A stretch of 64,000 nucleotides of DNA from Oryza sativa Japonica Group (GCF_034140825.1 NC_089035.1:41594001-41658000); one strand, 5' to 3'; positions 48,008 to 58,853 are shown, counted from the first letter of the stretch. A program made the numbers and translations. The notes: generated by a model not told the origin, from the letters alone.

Positions 48008-48195
48008 GGGCTTGTTCAGATTGATGCCATTTCAAATATGTGCATCCATATTGATTTTTTGGTAGAGTTGTTAAATATATGCATCCATTTAGTTTTTTTG
48101 CTAAACTTTAGTAAATACATAAGAGATCCTGCCAAAATTTTCACAATATTACCAAATTGCCGTAAGGTTTATTTTGCCTACAATCTGAACATGCC
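48008..48195. repeat. Tourist-like MITE with TTA duplication
   Basis: GGGCTTGTTCAGATTGATGCC at the left and CAATCTGAACATGCC at the right are inverted ends, flanked by TTA on both sides (48005-48007 and 48196-48198). It abuts the long-TIR element to its right. Confidence 0.75.
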
Positions 48196-48205
48196 TTAAT
48201 ACAAG

Positions 48206-49124
48206 GAAAAAGTATACTTCGACTCCCTCAACTATGACCCGAGTATGATTCATGACCTTCAACCACAAAACCAGGTATGTTGACTCCTCCAACTATCAAA
48301 ACCAATGCAAACTATATCCCTCGGTGGTTTTGGAAGCTGTTTTCGCTGACGTGGCAGTGTTGACCCGGTCTTCGTCCCACGTGTCGTCAACATGTCGCTT
48401 ATGTGGCATTAGAGTAAAAAAAATTGTGGGACTGACATGTCATTCACAAAAAAGTGGGACCCACCGACATGTGGGTCCCACATATTATCCTCAGCTCTCC
48501 CCCTCTTTCATCTTTTCTAGTCCCCTCACCTTCCTCCATCACTAGAGATGGGGTGGCGGCGACGGTGATAGTGACGGCGCATGGGGGAGGAGCTCGCCGG
48601 CCGTCCACGCCAGGGGGAGGAGCCCGCCAGACATCCCGCGAGCTCCCCGCCCATCTGCGCACAGAGGGAGGAGGTCGCCGGCCGTCCGCGCGCGGGCGAG
48701 GAGGTTGCCGGTGTCCGCGCGCCGGGAAGGAGGTCGCCGGCGTCCGCGCGCGGGGGAGGTCTCCGGCCGTCCGCGCACAGATGGAGGAGATCACCGGCCG
48801 TCCGCGCGGGGGCGAGGAGGTTGCCGGCCATTCGCGCGCCCGGGAGGAGGTCGCCGGCGTCCGCGCGAGGGGGAGAGCTGAGGATTAACACAATTATTTT
48901 TTAACTCTAATGTCACGTAAGAGACACGTCGACGACACGTGGGACGAAGAGCGGGTTAACACTGCCACGTAGGCACCACATCAGCCAAAACCGCTTCCAA
49001 AACCACCGAAGGATATAGTTTGCATTGGTTTTGATAGTTGGAGGAGTCGATATACCTGGTTTTATGGTTCGAGGTCATGAATCATACTCGGGTTACAGTT
49101 GAGGGAATCAAAGTATACTTTTTC
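48206..49124. mobile_element. Non-autonomous long-TIR (Mutator-like) element
   Basis: Ends GAAAAAGTATACTT...AAGTATACTTTTTC. The inverted repeat extends about 215 bp inward on each side with scattered differences. Matching blocks include ATGATTCATGACC, CTCCAACTATCAAAACCAATG and TCGTCCCACGTGTCGTC. No transposase is present. The core (48480-48890) is very GC-rich. Long TIRs and a gene-like GC-rich core fit a Pack-MULE. Possible flanking copies TTAATACAAG and TTAATTCAG are too different to call a target duplication. Confidence 0.7.
48590..48885. repeat. GC-rich minisatellite in the long-TIR element
   Basis: About eight imperfect units of roughly 30-36 bp built on GAGGAGGTCGCCGGCGTCCGCGCG with CGGCCGTCCGCGCG variants. 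It gives open frames in many phases, none resembling a known protein. Confidence 0.75.
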
Positions 49125-49940
49125 TTAATTCAGTGATGTGTAAGTTTTTTTGCGTATTTCCTTTTGTGGAGGCCCACGAAGAAAATCAGCCCAGCACCAG
49201 CGCACCGCCACCCCATTTTCTTTTATTCTTGATATAATTAATTATGCTTGAATTAAATAATTGGTACTAAATCGTATATTAGTTTTACCGTGGGCCGTAG
49301 AAGCTTGACGCAACGGCCCATGGATAAAGCTGAATTACGACCGCTAGATTGGGTCCAACAGGCCCATCTAAAAAAGGAGCCCACCAAATCACCACCGCCC
49401 CTTCCCTTCCGGCTCGATGGCCGCCGCTTCGCCGCCGGCGGCGGCGGCGGAGGTCGTTGTATCCCTCCACTCTGTCCCAGCCAACTAATAGCGTAAGAGA
49501 CAGGAGAATCGCGGCGCGGAGCGGCCTCTATAGGAGCAGGCAGCGGGCGCCTCATCGTCCTCCGATTCCATTCCGCCATGGTCGACGACCCCCATCTTCC
49601 TCCTCGCCTGCGGCAAGCAAGGAGGTAAGGGATCCGTCGTTCAAATCACCCCATGCACCGTGGCAGATCTCGTGCAGGAGGGACGAACCAGCGGCGGTGC
49701 TATTGCTGCCAGTTTATCTATTTCTGAATCCGTCCATTAATTTGACTGATCCCCCCACTGCAGGATGCATATTGGGGATTCCAACTCAAACTACAAGAGC
49801 AGGGATTTGAACTGTTCTATGTGAAATTTATGCAAAAATTCGTATGGAACTCTACTGTTCCAGACAGTTTGGCATTAGCTCCGGATTGGGATTATTCATC
49901 AATTCGTTATTCCTTTCTTGTTCAATTCCTAACCAATCAA
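49125..49940. other. GC-rich island with a 5'-exon-like stretch, no recognised product
   Basis: 49370-49630 is CCG-rich and has an ATG at 49419 (ATGGCCGCCGCTTCG, a short frame to TAA) and another at 49579 that runs into AGGAG|GTAAGG, a strong donor-like site at 49621-49629. It looks like the start of a plus-strand gene, but no continuing exon was found before the esterase cluster. Possibly a degenerate promoter plus first exon. Confidence 0.3.
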
Positions 49941-50997
49941 TCAGTCATACTTGCTGCTTATTTTAGCAAGAAGATCACAGAGCTCCCTTGGTTTGGAGCA
50001 CATGATGTTGTGGTCGGCTCCAGCAATCTCCTCGACTTCCGTGCCCGGGCTCAACGTGATCAAATAACGATGCAGCTCCTTGATGTCATCCCCCATGCCT
50101 ATCAGGCACACCCTCTTCACCGAACCATAGTTGGCACTGGTAAGCAGCTTGTCATCCTTCATCATCGGATCATCCTGGAACTGGCTGCCAGGTGTCATCA
50201 ATAATTTTGCCAGGGTCAAATCCTACCCAAAAAAAAAATCAAATGCTAGTCTAATGAGATTTGAGATACCAGTTACCAGCTATTAGGACAATAGCAATCT
50301 TAATTCCAAATTAAATGCTAAACTGGAACTTGCAAGAAACCAGAGTTCATGATGCTAGTTGATTGCCTCAGCTGGACTTAGTGGATAACACCTCTCTGCC
50401 AAGAAATTTGGGCCTAGGGTTACTGCTGTTCCTGGACCTCGTTTGTTGTTCATTGGTATCATTTTGCTATCCATGAGCAGACCTTTGGGAGCTCTTTCCC
50501 TCATCAACTGTACATATATCAAGAAAAATAGAAGCATTAGTAGTTAAATAAATGTTCAGAAATTAGAGCGAGTAATAAGGCAAAGTTTTTGCCTTTGTTC
50601 TAAAAAAAACTTTGCTGACTACCTCCCTGACGATTCCCATGTGCTTGCCGACGCATGGCATGGACGAGGCGGCAAACACGGCCACGGCGATCTTGTCCGG
50701 GAACCTCTCCATTGCGAGCGCGATGCTTAGGCCGCCGAAGCTGTGCCCTACGAGGATCAGCCTCTCACCCGCAGGAGCCACAGCCACTGTGTCGAGGAGC
50801 GGTCGCGACTAGTCCTCGAAAGAGTGCACCTCGTCGATGCGTGCCGGGTGCACGCCGGACGCAGCGAGGTCGAGTGCCGTAACACGGTGCCCCTCAGAGC
50901 GGAGCATGGTGACCACCTTGTACCAGCACCATGCTCCATGGCAAAGGCCATGGACAGGGATGAAATGCTTGCTACTGCCACCGCCGCTGCCTTCCAT
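49941..50997 (-). pseudogene. PIR7-like esterase, copy A, with premature stop
   Basis: Alpha/beta-hydrolase of the plant methylesterase/hydroxynitrile-lyase family. Three exons: 50997-50623, 50507-50367 and 50222-49941, 266 codons if the internal stop is ignored. Exon 1 has [18 protein letters not shown] and the nucleophile box GHSFGG; exon 3 has YGSVKRVC and the catalytic His in [19 protein letters not shown] at 50811-50809 on the minus strand interrupts exon 1 where the other copies have Tyr (EEYS). All other frame and splice features are intact, so inactivation looks recent, or this is an allele-specific stop. Intron 2 begins with GC rather than GT (GAG|GCAATC). First gene downstream in a four-gene head-to-tail array. 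Closest to copy B. Confidence 0.8.
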
Positions 50998-51047
50998 TTC
51001 CTGTAAGTGTCTTGGTTGTAGTGTGTCTCTCTTTGAGTTTCTGATAT

Positions 51048-51054
51048 ATTTATA
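51048..51054 (-). promoter_or_regulatory. TATA box of esterase copy A
   Basis: The minus strand reads TATAAAT about 51 bp upstream of the start codon; the same place and sequence recur before copies B and PIR7B. Confidence 0.55.
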
Positions 51055-51119
51055 CAGAAGTTGCTACGGATTGATTGCCATTATCAAATATATATATATG
51101 GTAGTAGCATTTACCTAAA

Positions 51120-51385
51120 CACTGTAGTTACCATTTAGGTTGATGATCTATTCACTGAGTTGGACGTGCTAGCTGTCAGCCTTCATACACTAAATTGTAT
51201 GGACTTTGATCATGATCCATTTGACAGTGATCATGAATTGCTCTAGTTTGGTTAAGTACTTATTACAGGTTCTAAGACTAAACCCAACAAGTTTATATAT
51301 GTATAATGAGCTCCAGGTAGCCTCAAATTTACTTTGTAGATGTTCATCTTTTTCTGGAATTTCCCCCTCAATTTTCAACCATCTC
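51120..51385. repeat. Duplicated upstream region of copies A and B
   Basis: Aligns with 53890-54150 over about 260 bp. Shared blocks in order are GTGCTA(G/A)CTGTCAGCCTT, TGACAGTGATCA and GAGATGTTCA-like, AGCTCCAGGTA and CTTTTTCTGGA. This shows that the duplication unit includes the promoter. Confidence 0.7.
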
Positions 51386-51971
51386 TTCTCTTTTCCATGA
51401 TTCCATCTAATTCATTGTGCTGGTTCTACCTTTCATTTTGTGAGACTGGTTCCCTGAGCTCCCTCTCAATCTGTCACTCAGCCACACGCTGCCCCAGCTC
51501 TCTACCCCTCTTGACTACTGCTGCTTCTGTATGCTAATTAAGAATCTATCCAAGTTCAGTTAGATCACCCTACTGTGATGTGTGATAAATCCCAATTTGG
51601 AAGTAATGGTGGACAAGGTGGTTCCCTTGGATAATTTTGAAAGGATAGTTCCTCCTTGGATGATTAATCAACCTAGAGCTAGAATCTGGACAAGGTACAG
51701 GAAATGATTGCAAATTCAAATCATGACAGTAATTTTCTGATGTGTATACGCCCATCTGTTTGTGAGGTTGGTGGAGGCGTGGAGTCTGGTTGGACCGGGG
51801 ACCCTAATGGTAGCTGGCTTGGATGCCTGGGGTGGACAGGTGACCTAAACAGTAGCTGGGGTGTGAAAAAATGGTACTGTGTGCTTTACTGCTTTCTGGA
51901 GGAGATTTTGGAAAGTGCATGGGTACTGTTTGCTGCAATGCTCCCTTTGTCCCCTTCTCTTACTTCATACT

Positions 51972-52199
51972 TACTCCCTCTATCCCAAAATAACTCCAAC
52001 CCTATCTTCCCAAGGTGGATTTAAGACCAAAATACCCATAATTAATAATAAAGTTATATTGGTGGGTGGGTAGGTTTGGGGTATTGAAGGGATAAAATTT
52101 CTCGATTTGCGGATCAATGATAGGTAAGAAGGTAGAAGCTAGTTTATTTTGGGACAATTTTCAAACTATAAAATTAATTTATTATGGGACGGAGGAGTA
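51972..52199. repeat. Stowaway MITE
   Basis: TACTCCCTCTATCCCAAAAT at the left and TTATTATGGGACGGAGGAGTA at the right form TA-flanked inverted ends. It is present only in the copy A unit, so it inserted after the duplication or was lost from the other unit. Confidence 0.8.
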
Positions 52200-52771
52200 G
52201 TTCATATCTAACACTGAAAATATGTAACTTGCTAATTAATTGTTCCTCTTGTGGCTTGGACATGATTGGTTGCTGGATTGTGGCTTTCCTTTGTATGATG
52301 AAAGATGACCAAGGGCATCTCCATGCGTTGTTCACAAACATAGAGCATGATACTGCTACAGCAACCGCAACATTGATTCTTTTGTCGCAGCGGGCTGGTT
52401 TGGTGCTGGGTCCACATTTTTATCGTTCTTTTCTCCTTAATTTTTCTCATGGGCGATTTCTTTACTAACTCTGGTTTGAACGAGCATACCATCTATCTTG
52501 TTATGCAGGCTCCCGTGGACTGAGTCCATCTCTTCTAGGTTCGGTCATTTGCATACACTGGAGATGGCCTAAGCTAGATGTGCTGCTCTCTCGGATGCTC
52601 GGGATCACTCACTCTTGGCAGGTCCTATATTATGAGGCATCAAATGGCTTACAAGAGCATGAAATATTTGCAAAATTCATATGAAACTCAATTGTTCCAA
52701 GCAGAGCCTGCATTAGCTCTGGACAGGATTTATTCATCATTTTTTTTCTTGCCCAATTTCTAACCAATCAA
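52200..52771. other. Intergenic DNA between copies B and A
   Basis: 52548-52640 (CATACACTGGAGATGGCC, TAAGCTAGATGTGCT) recurs at 54248-54345 downstream of PIR7B, so it is part of the tandem duplication unit. No gene recognised. Confidence 0.55.
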
Positions 52772-53766
52772 TTAGTCATACTTGCTACCTATCTTAGCAA
52801 GAAGATCAGAGAGCTCCCTCGGCCTGGAGCACATGACGGCGTGGTCGGCCCCGGCAATCTCTTCGACTTCCACGCCCGGGCTCAACGTAATCATGTAACG
52901 GTGCACCTCCTTCAAGTCATCCTCCATGGCCATCAGGCACACCCTCTTTACCGAACCGTAGTTGGCACTGGTAAGCAGCCTGTCATCCTTCATCGTTGGA
53001 TCATCCACGAACTGGCTGGTAGGTCTCACCAATAATTTCGCCAGTGTCAAGTCCTACAATATACCGTAGATATGCTAATGTAATGAGATTTGAGATATCA
53101 GTTAGTCTGAATTCTCAAATTAAATGCAAATTGGAACTTTCAAGAAACCAGAGATAATATGCTAGTTCATTGCCTCAGCTGGACTTAGTGGATAACCCTT
53201 CTCCGCCAAGAAATTTGGGCCTAGGAGGATTGCAGTTCCTGGACCTTGTTTGTTGTTGATCGGTATCATTTTGCTATCCAGGAGCATATCTTTGGGAGCT
53301 TTTTCCCTTATCAACTGTACAAACAAGAAAAAATATCAGTAATTGAATAAATGTTCAGACATCAGAGTGAGTATTTATCAGTTTGCTGATCAGTGATCAC
53401 CTCGGGGATGATGCGCTTGCCGACGCACGGCACGGCCGCGGCGACGAACACGGCCACAGCAATCTTCTCCGGGAACCTTTCCATGGCGAGGGCGATGCTG
53501 AGGCCACCGAAGCTGTGCCCGACGAGGATCAGCCTCTCGCCGGCCGGAGCCTCAGCCACTGCATCGAGGAGCGGCTGCGAGTACTCCTCGAAGGAGTGCA
53601 CCTCGTCAACCCGTGCTGGGTGGACGCCGGACGCGGCGAGGTCGAGCGCCGTCACGCGGTGCCCCTCGGAGCGGAGCATGGTGACCACCTTGTACCAGCA
53701 CCATGCTCCGTGGCAGAGGCCATGGACAAGGATGAAATGCTTGCTGCTACTGCTGCTGCCCTCCAT
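52772..53766 (-). CDS. PIR7-like esterase, copy B
   Basis: Predicted esterase of the methylesterase/hydroxynitrile-lyase family. Three exons: 53766-53401, 53314-53174 and 53053-52772, 262 residues, the usual family length. [18 protein letters not shown] forms the oxyanion region; Ser85 lies in GHSFGG; the catalytic His lies in [15 protein letters not shown]; an Asp in the AMEDD segment could complete the triad. The start is the ATG directly before [10 protein letters not shown]; the frame is open upstream into the leader. Exon 2 ends GAG followed by GCAATG, so intron 2 would be GC-AG, as in copy A, whereas PIR7B and PIR7A have GT. Without this splice, exon 2 would read on only a few codons to a stop and lose the catalytic His. 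Substrate unknown. Confidence 0.82.
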
Positions 53767-53832
53767 TTCCTGTAAGTGTTTGTGGTTTGCTCTTCTGCAA
53801 GTTTCTGACGCTGTGATAGTAGCGATGAATTG

Positions 53833-53839
53833 ATTTATA
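53833..53839 (-). promoter_or_regulatory. TATA box of esterase copy B
   Basis: The minus strand reads TATAAAT about 67 bp upstream of the start codon. Confidence 0.55.
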
Positions 53840-53889
53840 CATACATTATCGAGAAATATATATGACAGTGGCATTTATAATTTTATATG

Positions 53890-54150
53890 CAGTAGGTATC
53901 ATTTAGATTGATGATATATTTACTGGCTTGAACGTGCTAACTGTCAGCCTTTGTAAAGAAAATTGTGTGGACTTTGAACGTACTAACTGACAGTGATCAC
54001 TAGTTTAGTTTGGTGTCCATTACATGTTCTAAAATAAAACCCGACAATTTTATATGGATAATTAGCTCCAGGTACCTTCAAATTTACTTGGGAGATGTTC
54101 ACCTTTTTGACTTTTTCTGGATTTTTTCCTCAAATTTCTACCGTCCCTTC
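53890..54150. repeat. Duplicated upstream region, partner of 51120-51385
   Basis: Promoter-side half of the copy A/copy B duplication; see the shared blocks listed for the partner region. Differences are scattered throughout, so the duplication is not recent. Confidence 0.7.
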
Positions 54151-54556
54151 TCTTTTCCTAATTAATTGAGCTGGTCCTTCCCCTCTGTTTTCTGCACTAC
54201 CCTCCTTATCTCCTTCTCTTTGTTCATAGCTAACACTGAATATTATTTGCATACACTGGAGATGGCCTAAGCTAGATGTGCTTCTCTCTCTTATGCTGTG
54301 ACTGTGAGCCTGTGAGGTCAATCACTGTTGGCAAGTCCTATATTATCAGGTTACTACGACTTGTCTTTGCTCTCTTGTCGTTGTCAGATTGATATTTTTC
54401 TTATTGTAGATTTTTTTAATAGATTTCATCAATTATTGGCACACAAGATCAAACAAAGCAATGAGAACCAAACTTCTATTATTTATACTTGTAGCGATGG
54501 ACTGTAAGTAGGCTTCATGACGAAGAAGCACTGATTATTTCCAAACTGGCATTTTT
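54151..54556. other. Intergenic DNA between PIR7B and copy B
   Basis: Contains the second copy of the CATACACTGGAGATGGCC block (54248-54345). Nothing else recognised. Confidence 0.5.
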
Positions 54557-56074
54557 CTACTCGTATTTGTTGGCTATCTTGATCAGAATGTCGCAGAGTT
54601 CCCTGGGCTTGGAGTTCATGACGGCGTGGTCAGCTCCGGCGATCTCCTCGACGTCCGTGCCAGGGCTCATCGCCACCATCCACCGCTGCATCTCCTCGGT
54701 GCTGGAGCTGTCAGCCTTGGCGATCACGTACACCTTCTTCACCGATCCATAGTTGCCATTGGTGAGCAAGCTCTCATCTTTCATCACCGGATCATCCATG
54801 AACTGATTGCCAGGTCTCACCAGCATCTTCGCCAGTGCCAGATCCTGAAATGTGTGGTAGTAGCATTTTTTTAATGGAAAGATGATTACATGGGCATTTG
54901 ACACAACAGTGTACCGATGTGACAGGTGAGCAAAACCCCTAATTTTGGAAACTGATTAATTAAAAATAACTTTACGGGAGATGAAGAAGATATTGCAACT
55001 TGTAACCGGATCAGGATCCTCTGCAGTCGACTATACCGTGCCATTCCTGATCCCTTGTAACCTACCTCTGCTGGACTTTGCTGGTAGTATTTTTGTGCCA
55101 AGAAGGTTGGTCCCAAATTGATTGCAACTCCTGAGCCCTGGCTATTGTTTATGGCCACCATTTCGCAATCCATAAGTAATCCTTCAGGTGCAGTTCTTCT
55201 CATGAACTAAGCATATCGATCACACAACAAAAAACAAAAATATTAGTGGTGGTTAACCTAGCATTAGTAGTCATTTTGCATTAAAGGACAATTATAGTTC
55301 ACTGGTTTGATTTTGTAATTTGCTAATGCTTTGCCTATAGCTTATTTGAAGCAAATGCCAAAATAAATTTCATTGTTAAAAAAGAGAGTAAATGGTAATC
55401 CCTTCGTTTCATATTATGAGTTGTTTTGACTTTTTTTCTAGTTAAACTTTTGACTTTAAGTTTAACCAAGTTTATATAAAAAATTAACAATATTTTAAAC
55501 ATAAAACAAATATATTATTAAAATATATTAATTGTTAGTTTAATAAAGCCAAATTCGTGTTGCAGATGTTATTATTTTTTTTCAATAAACTTGTCAAACT
55601 TAAAAAAAATAAAAAAAAAATCAAACCGACTTATTAATATGAAACAGAGGGTGTAATAATCTCTTTAAATTACGAGACATGTCAGTTTATTTTTACCTCC
55701 TCGGTCGGGACGCCCATGTGCTTGCCGACGCACGGCATCGCGGCGGCGACGAACACGGCGGCGGCGACCTTGTCCGGGAACCTCTCCATGGCGAGCGCGA
55801 CGCTGAGGCCGCCGTGGCTGTGCCCGACGAGGACCAGCCGCTCGCCGGGCGCCGCCGCCGCGGCCACGGCGTCGAGCAGCGGCCGCGAGTACTCCTCGAA
55901 GGTGCCCACCTCGTCGACGCGCGCCGGGTGCGCGCCCGACGCGGCCATGTCGAGCGCCGTCGCGCGGTGCCCCGCGGCGCGCAGCGCGGCGACCACCCTG
56001 TACCAGCACCACGCGCCGTGGCAGAGGCCGTGGACCAGGATGAAATGCTTCTTGCTGCTGCTGCTGATCTCCAT
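54557..56074 (-). CDS. PIR7B: Esterase PIR7B
   Basis: Three exons: 56074-55697, 55206-55066 and 54844-54557, 268 residues. The sequence and length match, from memory, rice PIR7B, a pathogen-induced alpha-naphthol AS esterase first found in leaves challenged with Pseudomonas syringae. Ser86 sits in GHSHGG; His246 sits in [15 protein letters not shown]; Asp near 218 is a candidate for the triad. No signal peptide is seen, so it is probably cytosolic. Introns are GT-AG. Exon 1 is extremely GC-rich and nearly matches PIR7A there, while exons 2 and 3 differ much more. Intron 1 (490 bp) carries a Stowaway MITE. A TATAAAT box lies about 55 bp upstream. Confidence 0.93.
55396..55656. repeat. Stowaway MITE in PIR7B intron 1
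   Basis: TAATCCCTTCGTTTCATATTA at the left and TAATATGAAACAGAGGGTGTA at the right form inverted ends flanked by TA. It makes up over half of the intron. Confidence 0.8.
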
Positions 56075-56128
56075 TTTTAGCTCAGCTGCTTCGAAATTCT
56101 TGGTGCTGTGCCTCGATGGATTAGCTGA

Positions 56129-56135
56129 ATTTATA
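56129..56135 (-). promoter_or_regulatory. TATA box of PIR7B
   Basis: The minus strand reads CTATAAATTCAG about 55 bp upstream of the start codon. Confidence 0.6.
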
Positions 56136-56139
56136 GAAT

Positions 56140-56837
56140 CACAGTTTCTTACTCTCCAAGAAGCTCGGTGAGATCATCTTGTGCTGCAAGAAGAAGAAAT
56201 GGCTATCGCACTACCTGAAAAATTAGCATTTTGCAGGGCGACTTGTCCCTAGCCCTCCTGTGCCTGCCTTCGACATTTCTGCGATGCTGCCGGTGCATGA
56301 TTGCGCATTTGGAAATTAATTAAGCAATCAAACCAAGGTTGTGTTCTTTTTAGTGAAGATAACACGATGTCGCATCCCATCAACTTAATCCGCAAGAACA
56401 AAGGTTGAAAGCAGAGGATGCGTCATGGTCACGTAGCATCAGGGATCGATCAGGCGACCAGCAACGATGACACCACGGACACACAGTAAGCCGCCGCTGA
56501 ATCTGATTGGTTAAGAGAGATCGGTCGATCGCCACTGGTGTGGATAAACCGTTGAAGTGGGCCCAAATCTCGTGATCCAAAATTAGCCCATTGGTAATTG
56601 GGACGAAATAGCCCAAGTTGAAACAGATCCTCTGTAGTCTGTAGTATTGTTCTCTTACTTTGAGTGGCTGATATATGTACCTCACATCCAACGGAACTAT
56701 ATGTTAGTGACACACGTTAGAGGACAATGAGACTAAGGCTTTATTTGAAGAGTTTAAGATCTTAAAAAGTAGTTAGATGGTACTAGCAAGCTTGGCTGAT
56801 TGGCTCTGTTTGAAGAGCTTAAGCACCTAAGTACAAC
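56140..56837. other. PIR7B upstream flank
   Basis: No gene seen. 56735-56835 has two loose copies of a TTTGAAGAG(C/T)TTAAG stretch, probably a MITE relic whose other end may be AAACTCCCCCGAACACGC at 57222-57246. Confidence 0.4.
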
Positions 56838-57075
56838 ATCTGTCTCGTAATAATTGTATTTCTAGAATTTAAATTTGTTTCAAAATAGCTATTACAATAG
56901 AGTACTAATGGTCTCATTAATTACTTCTCATTCACAATTCTTCCTATTTTACCCTCTACTACACTCTCACTCTTACCTATGTACCATTTAATAAGAAGTA
57001 TCATAGTCTTTCTTATCAAACCTTAATATATACTAAACAAACTAGAATTACAATTATTTTGGGATGGAGATAGTA
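56838..57075. repeat. Stowaway-like MITE (diverged)
   Basis: CTGTCTCGTAATAATTGTATTTCTAG at the left, in short, and CTAGAATTACAATTATTTTG at the right are inverted and end in GGGATGGAGATAGTA. Confidence 0.65.
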
Positions 57076-57577
57076 GTTAGATGCAAGCAAATTTTTGAGA
57101 ATTTGGAAAAACTAAAAAACTCGGTTTCTGTTTAGCTTTTTTTTTTTGTATCTACATTTCTCAAAATCTAGATGAAAAGTTATATTGTTTGAGTAAACTT
57201 TTAATTTGAGAGAAGCCGCGGCTGCCAAAAACTCCCCCGAACACGCTCTAAATCCACCACACCGCACACCTCATATCAAGAGGGAAAATGCGGCATGAAG
57301 CGATCCAAGATAGCCACTGTCGCCTCGCCGGCGGCGACGGTAGGAGATAAGGAGATCTAATGCCCACGTCCATACAGATAGACGATCGTTCGATCCAAGA
57401 ACTGAATCTGTACATTTGTTCATCACAAGATCGGGATAAAATTGATCTGGTGAGATATTATCATTAGCTTCACAAAACACAACCGAACCACTGATTACAT
57501 GTTTCTCTTCTGCTTAACACTGATAGAAGACAGATACTGGAATCGTAAAAAAATTTTAACCCTGCTAAAACCATTTC
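57076..57577. other. Intergenic DNA and PIR7A 3' flank
   Basis: No gene recognised. GCCGGCGGCGACGG near 57330 is GC-rich but has no coding support. Confidence 0.4.
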
Positions 57578-58553
57578 TTAGTCATACTTAGCTGCAATCC
57601 TGAGCAGCAAATCACACAGCTCCCTCGGCTTGGAGCACATTGCCATGTGATCCGCTCCGGCGAGCTCCTCGACTTCCACGCCTGGGCTCAGATCAATGGT
57701 CCACCGCTGCATCTCCTCGTCGCTCGAAGCATCATCCATGGCGACCAAGAACACCCTCTTCACCGACCCGTAGTTGCCTTCAGTGAGCAGCGTCTCGTCC
57801 TTCATGATCGGATCATCGATGTAGTTGGTGCCAGGCCTCACCAGCATCGTCGCCAGCGTCAGATCCTGCAAGAAACAGAATCAGATGATCTGACGCTTTT
57901 TTCAGGTAGAAGATTGAGATGTTTTCCTTTTTGTTACCTCTGGTGGGCTTCGATTATACAGTTTCTCTGCCAGTAATTTGGGGCCAAGCAGAACTGCGGT
58001 TCTTGGTTCTTGATTCGTGTTCAGGACGATGGTTTTGCTGTCCATGAAGAAATCCGGTTTGATCCTCCTCATGAACTTGTGTCAATGCAAGAACATGGAA
58101 TCATATTCATACCGATGTCTGATCAAGCTCTGAAAAATGGTGAAGCTGAGCTAATCGAGCATGGAGTAATCGGTCTCGTTGTCTCACCTCTTCGAGCGTG
58201 ATGCCCATGTGCTTGCCGGCGGCCGGCATGCAGGCGGCGAGGAACACGGCGGCGGCGACCTTGTCCGGGAACCTCTCCATGGCGAGCGCGAGGCTGAGGC
58301 CGCCGAGGCTGTGCCCGACGAGCACCAGCCGCTCGCCGGGCGCCGCTGCGGCCACGGCGTCGAGCAGCGGGCGCGAGTACTCCTCGAGGGAGCCCACCTC
58401 GTCGGCGCGCGCCGGGTGCGCGCCCGCCGCGGCCATGTCGAGCGCCGTCGCGCGGTGCCCCGCGGCGCGCAGCGCGGCGACCACCCTGTACCAGCACCAC
58501 GCGCCGTGGCCGAGGCCATGGACGAACACGAAGTGCTTCCCGCCGTCTTCCAT
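57578..58553 (-). CDS. PIR7A: Esterase PIR7A
   Basis: Three exons: 58553-58188, 58075-57938 and 57865-57578, 263 residues. Matches, from memory, rice PIR7A, the paralogue of PIR7[19 protein letters not shown] and Ser82 in GHSLGG lie in exon 1; the catalytic His is in [15 protein letters not shown]. Exon 2 is one codon shorter than in the other copies and is the most divergent part ([19 protein letters not shown]). Introns are short and GT-AG (intron 2 starts GTAACA). It is the most upstream gene of the array. A substrate is not established here; PIR7B is reported to have esterase activity, and the same is inferred for PIR7A. Confidence 0.92.
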
Positions 58554-58635
58554 TCGGAATCTGGGAATCTTCGAGCACGCTCTGTGATCCAGGGCTGCAA
58601 GAACAACACAATTACAGGATCACGACACATGCGGT

Positions 58636-58642
58636 GTTTATA
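58636..58642 (-). promoter_or_regulatory. TATA box of PIR7A
   Basis: The minus strand reads TATAAAC about 83 bp upstream of the start codon. Confidence 0.5.
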
Positions 58643-58853
58643 CGCGCTTAGATTCCTAGGACTTAATTCAGCTTCTAGAATCTCCGGTTTTCAAATAGTC
58701 TAAAAATTCTCATACAGATTTTTCAAATCTGTAGTTGTGGTATCTTATAAAAGTAAACTAGAAACAAAAAATAAAAATACCAGTTTCATAGTTTGTCTAT
58801 ATTTTTACGAGTTACTTCTTAGAATTTGGAGGATTGTTTATATTCTTACATGT

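Noticed and set aside
48454-48904. Multiple open frames in the GC-rich core of the long-TIR element
   Set aside because: All phases are open because of the repeat unit's composition; nothing resembles a protein family.
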